DNA of 64,000 bases from the NCBI GenBank assembly GCA_963691705.1, contig OY829539.1:25094407-25158406 (forward strand). Reading direction: 5' to 3'. The DNA comes from Viola odorata. Its lineage: Eukaryota > Streptophyta > Magnoliopsida > Malpighiales > Violaceae. This document shows positions 11,850 to 22,276 of the stretch, one piece after another. Under the pieces are notes generated by a model, which made no database searches, was not told the origin of the DNA, and was given only the letters and a program-made list of their open reading frames with translations. Numbering within the stretch: position 1 is the stretch's first letter; each line of letters starts with the position of its first letter. A program made the translations under genes and the position numbers.

Positions 11850-14273
11850 TGGACTTGTCTTCACATCATGCGAAATGAAGTCGCCACCCTAATTTTCTAA
11901 GGTTTAGGGAACCTAATCGTCATGGCGTAAAAATAAATAAAACTAAGGCACAATGGTCTAAACCAAAGAACAACGGTTCGAGGTCGTATTTATGGACTTG
12001 GGAAGGTGTTAGGCACCCAAGTCACATCCTAAAAAGGTTATCGGTATGCGAGGTGTTTTGAGAAAATAATTTTAAACATGTAATTTGGGCCGTTTAAAGG
12101 TGACGTTACATCTTAGCATTTGAGACATTGTTATTTCCGTTTGGGGTCGAGGGATGGGGTTACCATTTTTTCTCGATGCTAGAGCGGACGTTCCCCCCTT
12201 ATCATTGGGCCATGCATGACTTAATTACTACGTGATCTATCATGGCAAAAACTAACAAGATACCGATTAATGTATGCATATATGGTTGGTATGGCCCTTG
12301 GAGCCATCATGCGTAGCATTTAACAAGAAAACAATTGATTTCATGGCATAGAAACGCAAGTGATTTAAACATGTTGTACATGTGATTGATTTTATTTGTT
12401 TAGCAATTCTATATGTCATGCACACGAGTGGATGGGTTCTAGCGCATTGTAAGTGGTCATGCATACGATATGATCGAGGTTTTTAACATTTCTAATAAAC
12501 ATCCATTCAAAGCATGAAATAAATAAATAAAAGAGTTTAAGATAAACTTACCCTATTTGACGAACCCGGATCGATCCATCCCTTCAAAACCGATATTAAC
12601 AACAATTGATAATAACATAGCTATAAACAAACATACATGGTTTTTAACTAATTATCTAATTAATTATTACAAACCACAATTTATAATATATACTTAAATA
12701 GTTATTACAAACCACAATTTAAAACAATTACTCAAATAATTATTACAAACCACAATTAAAATGATTACTTAAATAATTATTACAAACGATCCATTGACGA
12801 AAATAAATCAACGGGCCTCGATGACTGGGCCCCAAAGCTGGACCCTCTGCTGGGCCCAAGGCAGACCAGCCCAGCCCACCTAGTGGGCCAAGCTGGCCTC
12901 TCTTTTCTTTTCCCGTTGGGCTTGCGCAAGGGGCAGCCCACTCCTTCTTTCCTCACGCTGGGCTGGCCAGCAACCATTCCTTCTCCTTCGCTTGGGCCAA
13001 GCAAGCAAGCCCTTTCCTTTTTTCTTTATTTGGGCTTGGCCATGACCCTTCATTTAAATTAAAACCAATCCAAGCCCGTCACCTTCCCCAAATTTAAAAC
13101 AGCCCAGCCCAAGGTTTTTCCCTCCTTCCTCACTGTTCATCGTCTTCTTCATCCAACCGAGTGGCCAACTAGACCAGCCTGTCACCTTCTCCAGGCGACT
13201 AGCAGCGCACTTCGTCCAGCCGATCAGCAACCGATCAGTAGCAAGGCAGCGACAGCAAGGGAGAGCAGCGCAGCAGGCAAGGCAGCAGCAGCGAGGCATC
13301 GCAGCAACTCCGGCTAACAGCAGCGGCAACGGCGAGGAAGTGACCTACAAAAAACATAAAATAAATAGAGGCAGCAAGCAAATTAATTAAGTCAAAACAG
13401 CAAGTAAAATGATTAAAGACAGAAAGCAAATTAATAATCGAAACTAAGGCAATTAATTTATTTAAAGGCAAGCAAAATAAATTGAAAGCAGAGAGCATGA
13501 AATAAAAAGGGGGACTAGAGCATGAAATTGCCCCCCTTTTTCTTGTTGCTTGAGCTCGGTATTTATAGGCAAGTTGGAGGCGGTTTGGGGAAGGCGGTGC
13601 TACAGTACGACGAGGGCAGCTCGCCGAAGGAGAGCCAAGTCTTGATCATGTGGCTGAGTGGTGAGTAAGTTTTGAAAATAATATCAAGGGAAATGATGAT
13701 GATTCAAGTCGGCAAGGGCAGCTGGAGGAAAGGTGAATGAACATGCATTTAATTGTGCATTAATGCATTAATTCCCACACGAACAGGATATTTTGACTCG
13801 AACTGTGGTGTCAGAAAATTCCCTTAATGCAAAAATCGAGGGGAACAAGAGGTGTGGAAAAATAAGACACGATAACTAGTATACAGTGAATAAATAAAAA
13901 GTTTGATTTAACGCATTTATTTTCTCGTTTTAAAAATGTCAAACGTTCGGACGCAAAATAAATGTCTTTACGAAAAAAATTGAACGAAACCAAGCTCGAT
14001 GGCGTGAAAGAGAAAAATCATACGTAATTATTAATTAAAGAAATTACGCGTCCGACCCACGGTCCCGGGAAACTTACTCGGGACCGATAGAAGTTCGCAT
14101 AAAGACAGTCGAAAATACAAAAAACTTAAAAAGACACGAAATGACATGAAATTTTAAACAAACTAGCCTAGGACCAAGAATCGTCAGAAATTTGACCTAG
14201 ACGAGCTATTAAATGCGGTAAATGCTAAATATGCAAAATTGTGACAAGAGAAATCCAAAATCGGGTAGCAACA
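11850..14273 (-). repeat. 5' LTR of the Tat/Ogre-like element
   Basis: Direct repeat of 3272-5662, differing by scattered substitutions and indels. Relative to the other copy it lacks the last 67 bases of the LTR in the element's orientation, so the primer binding site is joined directly to 'gacaagtcca'. It carries an extra piece of about 45 bases near 13332 (around gaggaagtgacctac). Confidence 0.9.
13560..13571 (-). promoter_or_regulatory. TATA-like box in 5' LTR
   Basis: Minus-strand CCTATAAATACC in the 5' LTR, in the same sequence context as in the 3' LTR. The likely core promoter of the element. Confidence 0.55.
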
Positions 14274-14278
14274 AGGCG

Positions 14279-14883
14279 GAGGTGGTACGATATTGGGTTT
14301 GACAGCAGAGGTCAGTGCGGCCGCGGATGTGTAAAAGTAATTGGGTTTTTACTTTTAACAAGTTAAATATAAGAAGAAGAGGAAGATTCGAAAGGTAGAA
14401 AGATGAAGGGAAGATGAAGGGCATGAACTTTTACTTTTGTTCCTTGAAACAGAGGTCATGGGGAAGACCGGATTCATGAAAAAATCACAATTGTCAATGT
14501 TCCTGCAGTAATCCAAATTGTGTTTTTTTTTATAAGCAATCCAAATTGTGTTGTTACAATAGCTTCAAAGAAATTGGAGGTGTAGCGTTTACATTTGCGT
14601 TTGTCTTGGCAGGTAAAGAAATTTGGCACCTCCTCCAGCTCCAAAGCCTCCACCATGACTATAACCACCACCAACACCTCCTCCACCACCGCCACTGCCA
14701 CCACCAGCATCGCCGCCTCCACCACCAATACCTCCTCCTGCTCCAAATCCTCCACCAACAACGCCTCCTCCTCCACCACCAACACCGCCCCCCTTCCACC
14801 AACTCCTCCTCCAGCTCCACCCCCCACACCTCCTCTAGCTCCTGAAATTTAAGGGAATGAAAAAAAAGGGCAGTGCTAAACAA
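14279..14883. other. Stretch between the retrotransposon and the MULE
   Basis: Flank of the Tat/Ogre-like insertion. Apart from the Gly-rich fragment at 14620-14850 it has no recognisable gene. With the retrotransposon removed, 2990-3204 joins 14279 and a short G-rich frame crosses the insertion point, too short to identify. Confidence 0.4.
14620..14850 (-). pseudogene. Glycine-rich protein fragment
   Basis: Read on the minus strand, one frame is nearly all Gly with scattered Ala, Val, Ser, Phe and Tyr (for example GGGFGAGGGIGGGGGDAGGG), as in plant glycine-rich cell-wall-type proteins. A frameshift near 14790 separates it from a short upstream Gly-rich start, and it runs into unrelated sequence below 14620. 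There is no signal peptide or start codon. It could also be a GGN simple repeat with no protein history. It lies within about 35 bases of the left end of the MULE. Confidence 0.4.
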
Positions 14884-15135
14884 GAGGAGGAGACAAGAGG
14901 AGAAGACAAGAGGAATGACGTGGCACTGCCACGTCACTCTGCCACATTCTGCCACGTCAGCTTAATTACAAGTTTGCCATCGACCCTATAATTATGAAAA
15001 TGCCATTAATGATCTCCTTCTTCATACCCTCTCTTCCTCAATTCACGATCTAGGGTTTTCTTCCTCATCTCCTCCTCCATAGCAGCCACCACATCCGGAG
15101 CTTCCTCCCTCCTCGATACCCACCGCGTCTCTTCC
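14884..15135 (+). repeat. Left terminal inverted repeat of the MULE
   Basis: Matches the reverse complement of 27186-27472. From 'gccacgtcagcttaattac' to 'ccatagcag' (about 140 bases) only a handful of mismatches were counted. The left copy has about 43 extra bases with repeated 'gccacgtca'/'gccacattct' words. The inner part looks like a 5' untranslated exon (TC-rich, then a gtgtgtaaat donor-like site near 15148), so the repeat probably contains the transposase promoter. Confidence 0.85.
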
Positions 15136-16116
15136 TTCAGACCGATCTGGGTGTGTAAATTTTGGTAATTTGGGTTGTTCATGGTTTAATTTATTAACTT
15201 TGTAATACTTTCTTCCATTAATTTTTATAATTTGGGTTTAATTTACTAGCAAAACTAATCATTAATTACTTAAATCAAGGTAACTAAGAAGTTTTCCTTT
15301 TCCTTACTTTCGTTAATTTTTTCTCAATTGCAGCTAATTTTTGTTACAAAATTTGATTTTTGCTCGTTAGATGGATTATTCGTTCAAAACCCAGTTTGAT
15401 TTTAGTCTAAGAATTGAATCTTTGTGGTTAAATCCTATGAAATTCTGATTAAAATTACTAATTAAATGAGGAAAATTACTAATTAAATGAGGAAAATGGG
15501 GATGGACAATGGTCTTCCATGTCTCTTCCCATATCTCCGAGAAACATTGGCACCTACAACTTCAATCTTCTAATCATTATTAAACTATTTATTTAAATAT
15601 ACAAATTCACCATTTTCCAATGCTTGTTCTTCTTGTCATCTTCTAATTTCATGCATTACATGACAATTAAAACCCTACAAAGGAAAAAAACTAAATAAAA
15701 AATCCTAATATTTATAAAAAAATATTTCCAGCCCCTGGTGGAGTAGTTACTTAATACCAACCCTCCTTTCATTAATGGCATTATGGCAATGCCTTAGTTC
15801 TAATTAATTAATCTGAAACTCTGGATTGAATTGATAGGATTGAGAGATTTGTTTATTTCCAGCTTTCGAGTTATAAATACCTAATAGACATATATATCAT
15901 TAGTTGTGAATCACACTAAGTATTATGGGTTTAATGAATAATTTAATCCTAATATTTATAAAAAAATTAATTAAACCCTTGCATTTATTTGAATCTTTTA
16001 TTTTTTTAATATGTTTGTAAATTAAAAGGGAGCCTGTATTTTGCAATTTGGGTGTGTAAATTTTTTAATTTATTACCTTTTCAGGCATTTTTCCCACTGA
16101 TATTCGGCATACTACA
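15136..16116 (+). other. Leader intron-like region of the transposase gene
   Basis: AT-rich non-coding sequence between the inverted repeat and the transposase start codon. An acceptor-like 'attaccttttcag' lies about 30 bases before the ATG at 16117, and a donor-like site lies near 15148, so a single leader intron is plausible. Confidence 0.4.
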
Positions 16117-17048
16117 ATGGAGTTCTTTCCACAAAGTGATGAGCATCAACGAGAGTCTTTACCTCAAAGTGATGAGCCTCAAATGTCAGAACTTGATGAG
16201 GGTTTGATTCCGATGTCAGGTATGGTCTTCAAATCAGAAGATGTTTACAATTTTTATCTAGAGTATTCTCGTGCAATGGGATTCGGTATTACGAGAAAAG
16301 GTATCAAGAAAGATGATAATGGGAATCTGAGGTATTATTTTGTTGAGTGTAGTAGAGGAGGTAAATGGAATATTTTGGCAAACAATCCTTTTAATCCAAG
16401 GCCATCAAGGAAAATTAGTTGCAAGGCTAAAATCAACGCTATTATTAATGATGAAGGAGAGTTCACAATTTCTCGTGTTATTCTTGACCATAATCATTTG
16501 TTGAGTCCCAAAAAAGCACGTTTCTTTAAGTGTAATAAAGACATGGATGTGTATGCGAAGAGGAGGCTTGAAACAAATGATCAAGCAGGCATACGTGTGA
16601 GTAATAATTTTCATTCTTCGGCTGTGGAAGCAGGGGTATGAGAATTTGACATTTACTGAGAAAGATTGTAGAAATCATCTACTGAAAGTAAGACAAATTA
16701 GGCTTGGAGTTGGAGATGCAGCATCACTTAGCATGTATTTTGCATGCATGCAAAAAAGAAATCCTAATTTCTTTTATATGCTTGATATAGATGATGACAG
16801 TCGATTAAGAAATGTATTTTGGGCAGATGCACGATCTATAGCAGCTTATGAATCATTTGATGATGTCATATCGTTTGATACAACGTACTTAAATAATAGA
16901 TATGACATGCCTTTTGCACCATTTGTTGGTGTTAATCACCATGGGCAGACTGTACTATTGGGATGTGGTTTACTCTCAAATGAAGAAGCGGATACATACT
17001 GTTGCTACCCGAATTTTGACTTACGTCACAACCTTTTTCGTTTTATTG

Positions 17049-17338
17049 CATGTCACATTAATAGCCCGTTTTACGTCAAATTTCAATCAATTTTTGATCA
17101 TGGACTATTTGTTTTAATATTTCACGTCATTTCATGTCTTTTGAATTTTTCATTTTTTTCTCGTATTTTCAACTAAACCGTATTTTTCAGTTTTCGTCAA
17201 CGCATTTACGTATTTTTATGTTTACCACATTTAATAGCTCGTCTAAGTCAAATTTCTGTCGATTCTTAGCCCTAGGCTAGTTTGTTTAAAATTTCGTATC
17301 GTTTCATGCACTTTCAATTTTTTTGTACTTTTAACTGT
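17049..17338 (+). repeat. Diverged tandem duplication in the outer solo LTR
   Basis: The block 17049-17167 (from 'cacattaatagcccg' to 'attttcaact') resembles 17222-17338 (from 'cacatttaatagctcg' to 'cttttaact') at roughly three quarters identity by eye. The LTRs at 3205 and 11850 have this block once. Confidence 0.55.
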
Positions 17339-17890
17339 CTTTTCGCGAACTTCTATCGGTCTCGAGTAAGTTTTCTCGGACCGAGGCTCGAACGCACTAT
17401 TTCTTTATTTGATAATTATGTGCTAATTTTCTCTTTCACGCCACCACGCTCAGTTTCGTTCAATTTTTGTCGTAAGGACATTTATTTTGCGCGCGAACGT
17501 TTTGACACTTCCGAAAGAGAAAATAAATACGTTAAATCAACTTTCGCATTTCTTCACTGTATATTAGTTTTCTTGCCTTATTTTTCTACACATATTTGTA
17601 TCCTCGGCTCGGATTTATTTTTGTTTTCGAGCAATTTTGCTCGTACCAAAAATATCCCGTTCGTGCCCAAAAATAGGATAAATACCACATAAATGCCATT
17701 CAATGCCTTCTTACCCTCCAACTCGACGCCAGCTCTTCTTGATCATCACCAAGTCCCATCCGATCAACCAAGGCCACAAGAAACCCCTCCCCTAGCTCAC
17801 TATTCCGGCTAGAGCCCATCATCACCGTTGGATATTTCTTCCCGACGATTCTCGGCCAAGGAAAGCAAACCGACTCCATTTTTTTCTTCA

Positions 17891-17900
17891 CCTATAAATA
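17891..17900 (+). promoter_or_regulatory. TATA-like box in the outer solo LTR
   Basis: Plus-strand CCTATAAATA, in the same LTR context as the minus-strand boxes at 4948 and 13560. It supports the plus orientation of this solo LTR. Confidence 0.5.
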
Positions 17901-18617
17901 GCTTACTTCAAGCAATAAATCAAGGGCACCAAAATCTCCTCTTAATCTCTACTTCTTGCACTGCCTTCTTGGCCATAAGCTCTCCCGGAACAAGTAAGCT
18001 CTCTCTCTCTAAACTCTCTTTAATTTTCATTTTTGCATGTAGTGTATAAATAAATCGCTATAACTTGCCTCACATGCTTAGTTTACTTACTAATTACATT
18101 TCCCTTACCTCAATTTGATTGTATAAAGTCTAGGCTAATTAATAGCCATATATGCATGTTAATTATTTGGTTGTTTTAATGCAAAGTTGGCCACTATTTT
18201 AGCCAAAAAATTGCTACTGTTTTTGCGGATGAGTGTTGCTGCCATGCTTAAGGTTGTACTGGGTAGGATTTAGGTGAGTTTTGTGGCTTGAGTCTCACCT
18301 TTGGTCACCGGCGACATGAGGAAGAAGATGAAGGTAAGAAGAGAGGTTTTGGGCGGGAAATAAAATAGAAAGGTGATGGGCTTCGGCCCATCTTTGTTTT
18401 TTTATTAAAATTAGCCAAGCCTATTTTTTAATATCCAAAAATCCTACGTAGGGCCCACGTATTTTCATTGAACCATATGAATTGTTCGTACGATTTTGTA
18501 ACCTCACATGAAATATTTAATTATGCCATGAATAAATTCTATGCTAATATGATTTATATGCTAATTATGCCATGAACAATTTTCATACTAATATACCATG
18601 AATAATTTGTATGCTTG

Positions 18618-18857
18618 TATGCCATGAGTAAAATGATTTGTTTACCATGATTTGGTTAATTAAATACTTGCATGATTTAATTGATTTATTTATGCCATGC
18701 TTTATTTATTTCTATGTTTGCATGATTTAAATGTATTTATGCCATGAGTAAAATGATTTGTTTACCATGATTTGGTTAATTAAATACTTGCATGATTTAA
18801 TTGATTTATTTATGCCATGCTTTATTTATTTCTATGCTTGCATGATTTAAATGTGTT
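18618..18857. repeat. 120-bp tandem duplication
   Basis: Two adjacent 120-bp copies (18618-18737 and 18738-18857) beginning 'tatgccatgagtaaaatg', differing at very few positions (for example tctatgtttg/tctatgcttg). Shorter 'tttatgccatg' variants continue to about 19080. Confidence 0.88.
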
Positions 18858-20289
18858 TGTGCCATGTGTTATTTAAATAAATGTTTGCATGATTTAAATG
18901 TGTTTATGCCATGTGTTATTTAAATAAATGTTTGTATGATTTAAATGATGTTTTTATGCCATGTTTTATTCTAATTAATTGCTTGCATGCTATAAGTGAT
19001 ATGTTGAGTTTGTTTGTCATGTTTTATTAATTGCTTACATGTTATAAATAATTTGTCAAGTTGTTTGCCATGTGTATTTAATTAATTGTGTCCCAATTCG
19101 GTAAGCGGACTCTGTTGACACGATTCAATCATTGGCCTATGTAAATGATTGGAAAGTGACTTGAGTTCGTGAGAAGAATTGGTTGACATGCTTCGATCAT
19201 TAAACAAATCTTTGTATATCAAAATTGTTTTCCAAACACCTTTCTACCGGTAACCTTTTTAAGGATGTGACTTGGGTGCCTAACACCTTCCCAAGTCCAT
19301 AATACGACCTCGAACCTTCGTTCTTTGGTTTAGACCAATTGTGCCTTAGTTTTTTATTTTTATGCCATGACGCTTAGGTTCCCTAAACCTTAGTGTCGCG
19401 CCCCACAAAAATTACGAAAAAAGAAAGTAATTCGCGAGTGTGCAACAAAATTTGAGACCTTCAGATGCTCGGCGTAAAAGGACGCCTAGCAGCATGCAAT
19501 GAAGTCGCCACCTTAATTTGGTTGCTAGGCTTAGGGAACCTTAATCGTCATGGCATAGGAAATATAATAAGTAAAAAAAACTAAAGGCACAAAAAAGGGG
19601 TCTGGACCCCAGACAAAAGGTTCGGGGTCGTATTATGGTCTCGGGAAGGTGTTAGGCACCCGAGTCACATCCGAAAACGGTTACCGGTTGATGAGAGAGG
19701 TGTTTAAAAAGGTGTTTGAAAAATGCGTTTTGAAAAAGGGGGCCCTCAGAGGAATCGTCACTTTAGTCTTTTTTATGATAGTGACGTTCAGGAATAATTA
19801 AAAAATCTTTCTGACGGGGTTACCGTTTATCAAGATTGATTGATTATTCCCGACCGCAACGTGATGGGACTACATTTTCCGTAAGACTGAATGAGCACCC
19901 TCTTTTTCATCATCGGGCCGTGCATGATTAAATTAATTACTATGTGAACCTATCATGGATTGCTAACAGAGTACCGATTTAAATGATAGGTTTTGAAGTG
20001 AAAAAAAACTGATGTGGGATCGAAAGTCCCCATATACATGCAGTCAATATATGCGAGAATTTAAAATCACATGAGCATGGTATTTTAAGCAACTCTTTAA
20101 ACATGTTGTTCATGTGGGTAGATTTTAGTTGTAGCAGTTCTATATATCATGCGTACGATTGATATTTGCGAAAGGCGTTGAATAAATAAAAAGGAATCGA
20201 AAGGCGTACTTTCGAGCGAAGCTTGAAATTAAAACCTACAAAATGAGAGTGTTAGCGATAGCTTGAGAAATAAATAGGCAATTTTATGA

Positions 20290-20745
20290 GTGCGAAAATT
20301 TAAATGACAGTTGATTGCATGCGAGAAATGAGGGATTTCACGCATACGGAAATTAAAGGCTGAGTTGATTGCATGCGAAAAATGATGGATTTAACGCATA
20401 CGAAAATTAAATGCTAAGTTGATGGCATGCGAAAAATGATGGATTTAACGCATACGAAAATTAAATGCTACATTGATTGTATGCGAAAAATGATTGATTT
20501 TAAGCATACGAGAATTTAAATGCTATGTGGATTGCATGCGAAAAATGATTGATTTTAAGCATACGAGAATTTAAAGGCTACGTTTATTGCATGCGAAAAA
20601 TGATTGATTTTACGCATACGAAAATTAAATGCTACGTGGATTGCATGCGAAAAATGATTGATTTTACGCATACGAAAATTAAAATGCTACGTTGATTGCA
20701 TGCGAAAAATGATTGATTTTAAGCATACGAAAGTTAAATGTTGTG
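20290..20745. repeat. Tandem array in the inner solo LTR (about 55 bp)
   Basis: About eight units containing 'gcatgcgaaaaatgattgat' followed by 'acgcatacgaaaatt' and 'aaatgctacgttgatt'. Not coding. Confidence 0.85.
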
Positions 20746-20749
20746 TTGA

Positions 20750-21300
20750 TAATTTGCAAAGATTTTAATGATTGATACTACAGAAAATTGAAGCAATTGA
20801 TATTGCAGAAAATTAAAGCAGTTGGTATTGCGGAAAATAAAACAGTTGATAAATTGCGGAAGGATTTCCAGCAGTTTGCGAAAAATTAAAGCAGTTGATA
20901 TTGCAAAAAATAAAATGCGACCGACCATGTAGGCGGTATTGAATTTAAATTGCCGAAAGTAAATTGCAGAAAAGTAAAGTGCGGAAAAGTAGAGTGCGGA
21001 AAAGTAAAGTACGGAAAAGTAAAGTGCGGAAAATTAAAGTGCGGAAAAGTAAAGTGCGGAAAATTAAAGTGCGGAAAATTGAACAGTTGATAATTTACGG
21101 AAGGATTTCCAGCAGTGTGCGAAAAATTAAAGCAGTTGAATATTTACGAGAATTAAAATGCGACCGACCATATAGGCGGTATATTGAATTTAAATTGCCG
21201 AAAGTAAATTGCGGAAAATTAAAGTGCGAAGAATTTAAACAGTTGATAAGTGCAGAAAATTAAACAGTTGATAGTGCGAAAAATAATCATACGAAGCATA
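20750..21300. repeat. Second tandem array in the inner solo LTR
   Basis: Short units 'attgcagaaaattaaagcag' and 'aaagtgcggaaaagt' (about 15 bp) repeated many times. Two larger copies also occur, each with 'aatgcgaccgaccat' (20916 and 21161) and 'aaattgccgaaagtaaattg'. Confidence 0.8.
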
Positions 21301-22169
21301 CAAATTATTTTACGAAAAAACGTGACCCGAAGTTTTGAAAACAATTGAAAATGGGCTGGGCCCAATTGAAAAAATGAAAGAATATGAAAATGGGCCAGGA
21401 ATAGTGCCTGGCCCATAAAAATTTAAATGGGAACGGGCTTGGCCCATTCCCGCGTGAACAGTGTCGTTTGGCCTGGCACTGTTCATCGTCACCTTTCTTG
21501 GTCGCCGGCGTACTGCTGGCGGCAAAGCTCCGGCCACAGGTGGCCGATTTGAAAATCGTTCATACCGAAATGTTCGTCTCTTCGACGACTTCCCGACCGT
21601 ACAAACCCCGATTTTTAGTTTGACTCGTACAAAATTTAATTTCAAAAAAATGACAAAACTGTTAATTATCGAAAACTAATTAATTCGCACAAACTAACCG
21701 ACGATTTTTAAAATTGAAAACGTGTATTTAATCTATGTTATGTGTGTGAATTAATGACATAAAAGAAAGCAATTTAACTGCTCAAGAATGAGCCAAATGA
21801 AATTAAACAAGAAAAGGGCTAAAAAACTGAAAAATGCTAGATAGAGAAACTCACGTTTAAACTTTGAACTTTGACGATCGATGCTCGATGTGAGCTATCA
21901 ATCAGAGGGAGGGAAGAAAACAAGCTTCTTTGCTATTTTTTGGTGCCCCTTTTTCGTTCGATGAGGGGCTATATTTATAGCCTTCAAACGCGTGGCTTGC
22001 CGGACGAGGAGCTGCGCGTGGAGACTGGCTGGTCGCAGTGGCAAGGCTAGGGTGCTAGCCGTGATGATGGCGGAGGGACAGGAAGCTACGGACGCGATGG
22101 GAGCAGGTGGCTCAGGCGAGGACTTCGCGGCCTTGCTCGTGCGTGCACTGTGCATGTGCACCATGCTAG

Positions 22170-22276
22170 ATAATTCAAGGGCCATTGATCTGGTTGACTT
22201 TCCTTGGTTGACCAGATCAATGGCCATGATCTGGTCAACCAAGGAAAGTCAACCAGATCAATGGCCCTTGAATTAT
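22170..22276. repeat. Perfect 107-bp inverted repeat (50-bp arms, 7-bp loop)
   Basis: Left arm 22170-22219 and right arm 22227-22276 are exact reverse complements at all 50 positions, separated by ATGGCCA. The arms contain 'ggttgactttccttggttga' and its complement. No other part of these LTRs is so well preserved. It could form a 50-bp hairpin in RNA or a cruciform in DNA. Confidence 0.95.

Larger units (their letters stand above)
3205..14273 (-). mobile_element. Non-autonomous Tat/Ogre-like LTR retrotransposon
   Basis: An 11.07-kb element with two long terminal repeats of about 2.4 kb. On the minus strand the LTRs start TGTTGCTACCC. A primer binding site (TGGCGACTTCACTGGGGA) follows the right-hand LTR and a purine tract (AAAGAGGGGG) precedes the left-hand one, which fixes the orientation as minus. 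The primer-site sequence matches the tRNA-Arg-type site I associate with Ogre-like elements. The flanking five bases are AGGAG (3200-3204) and AGGCG (14274-14278), one mismatch apart. No gag, protease, RT or integrase is readable in the 6.2-kb interior, so it is LARD-like and would need a helper in trans. Confidence 0.88.

Noticed and set aside
3205..14273. Reading the left retrotransposon as plus strand (TGTTGCACCCC to GTAGCAACA)
   Set aside because: The ends are symmetrical, but the primer site, purine tract and TATA boxes all lie on minus.
14546..14852. Plus-strand Ser/Thr/Pro/His-rich frames
   Set aside because: They are the complement of the GGN-rich stretch; the Gly-rich minus-strand reading is more protein-like.
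22170..22276. A conventional microRNA gene
   Set aside because: The arms are perfectly paired over 50 bp and sit in an LTR; plant microRNA precursors normally have mismatches and bulges.
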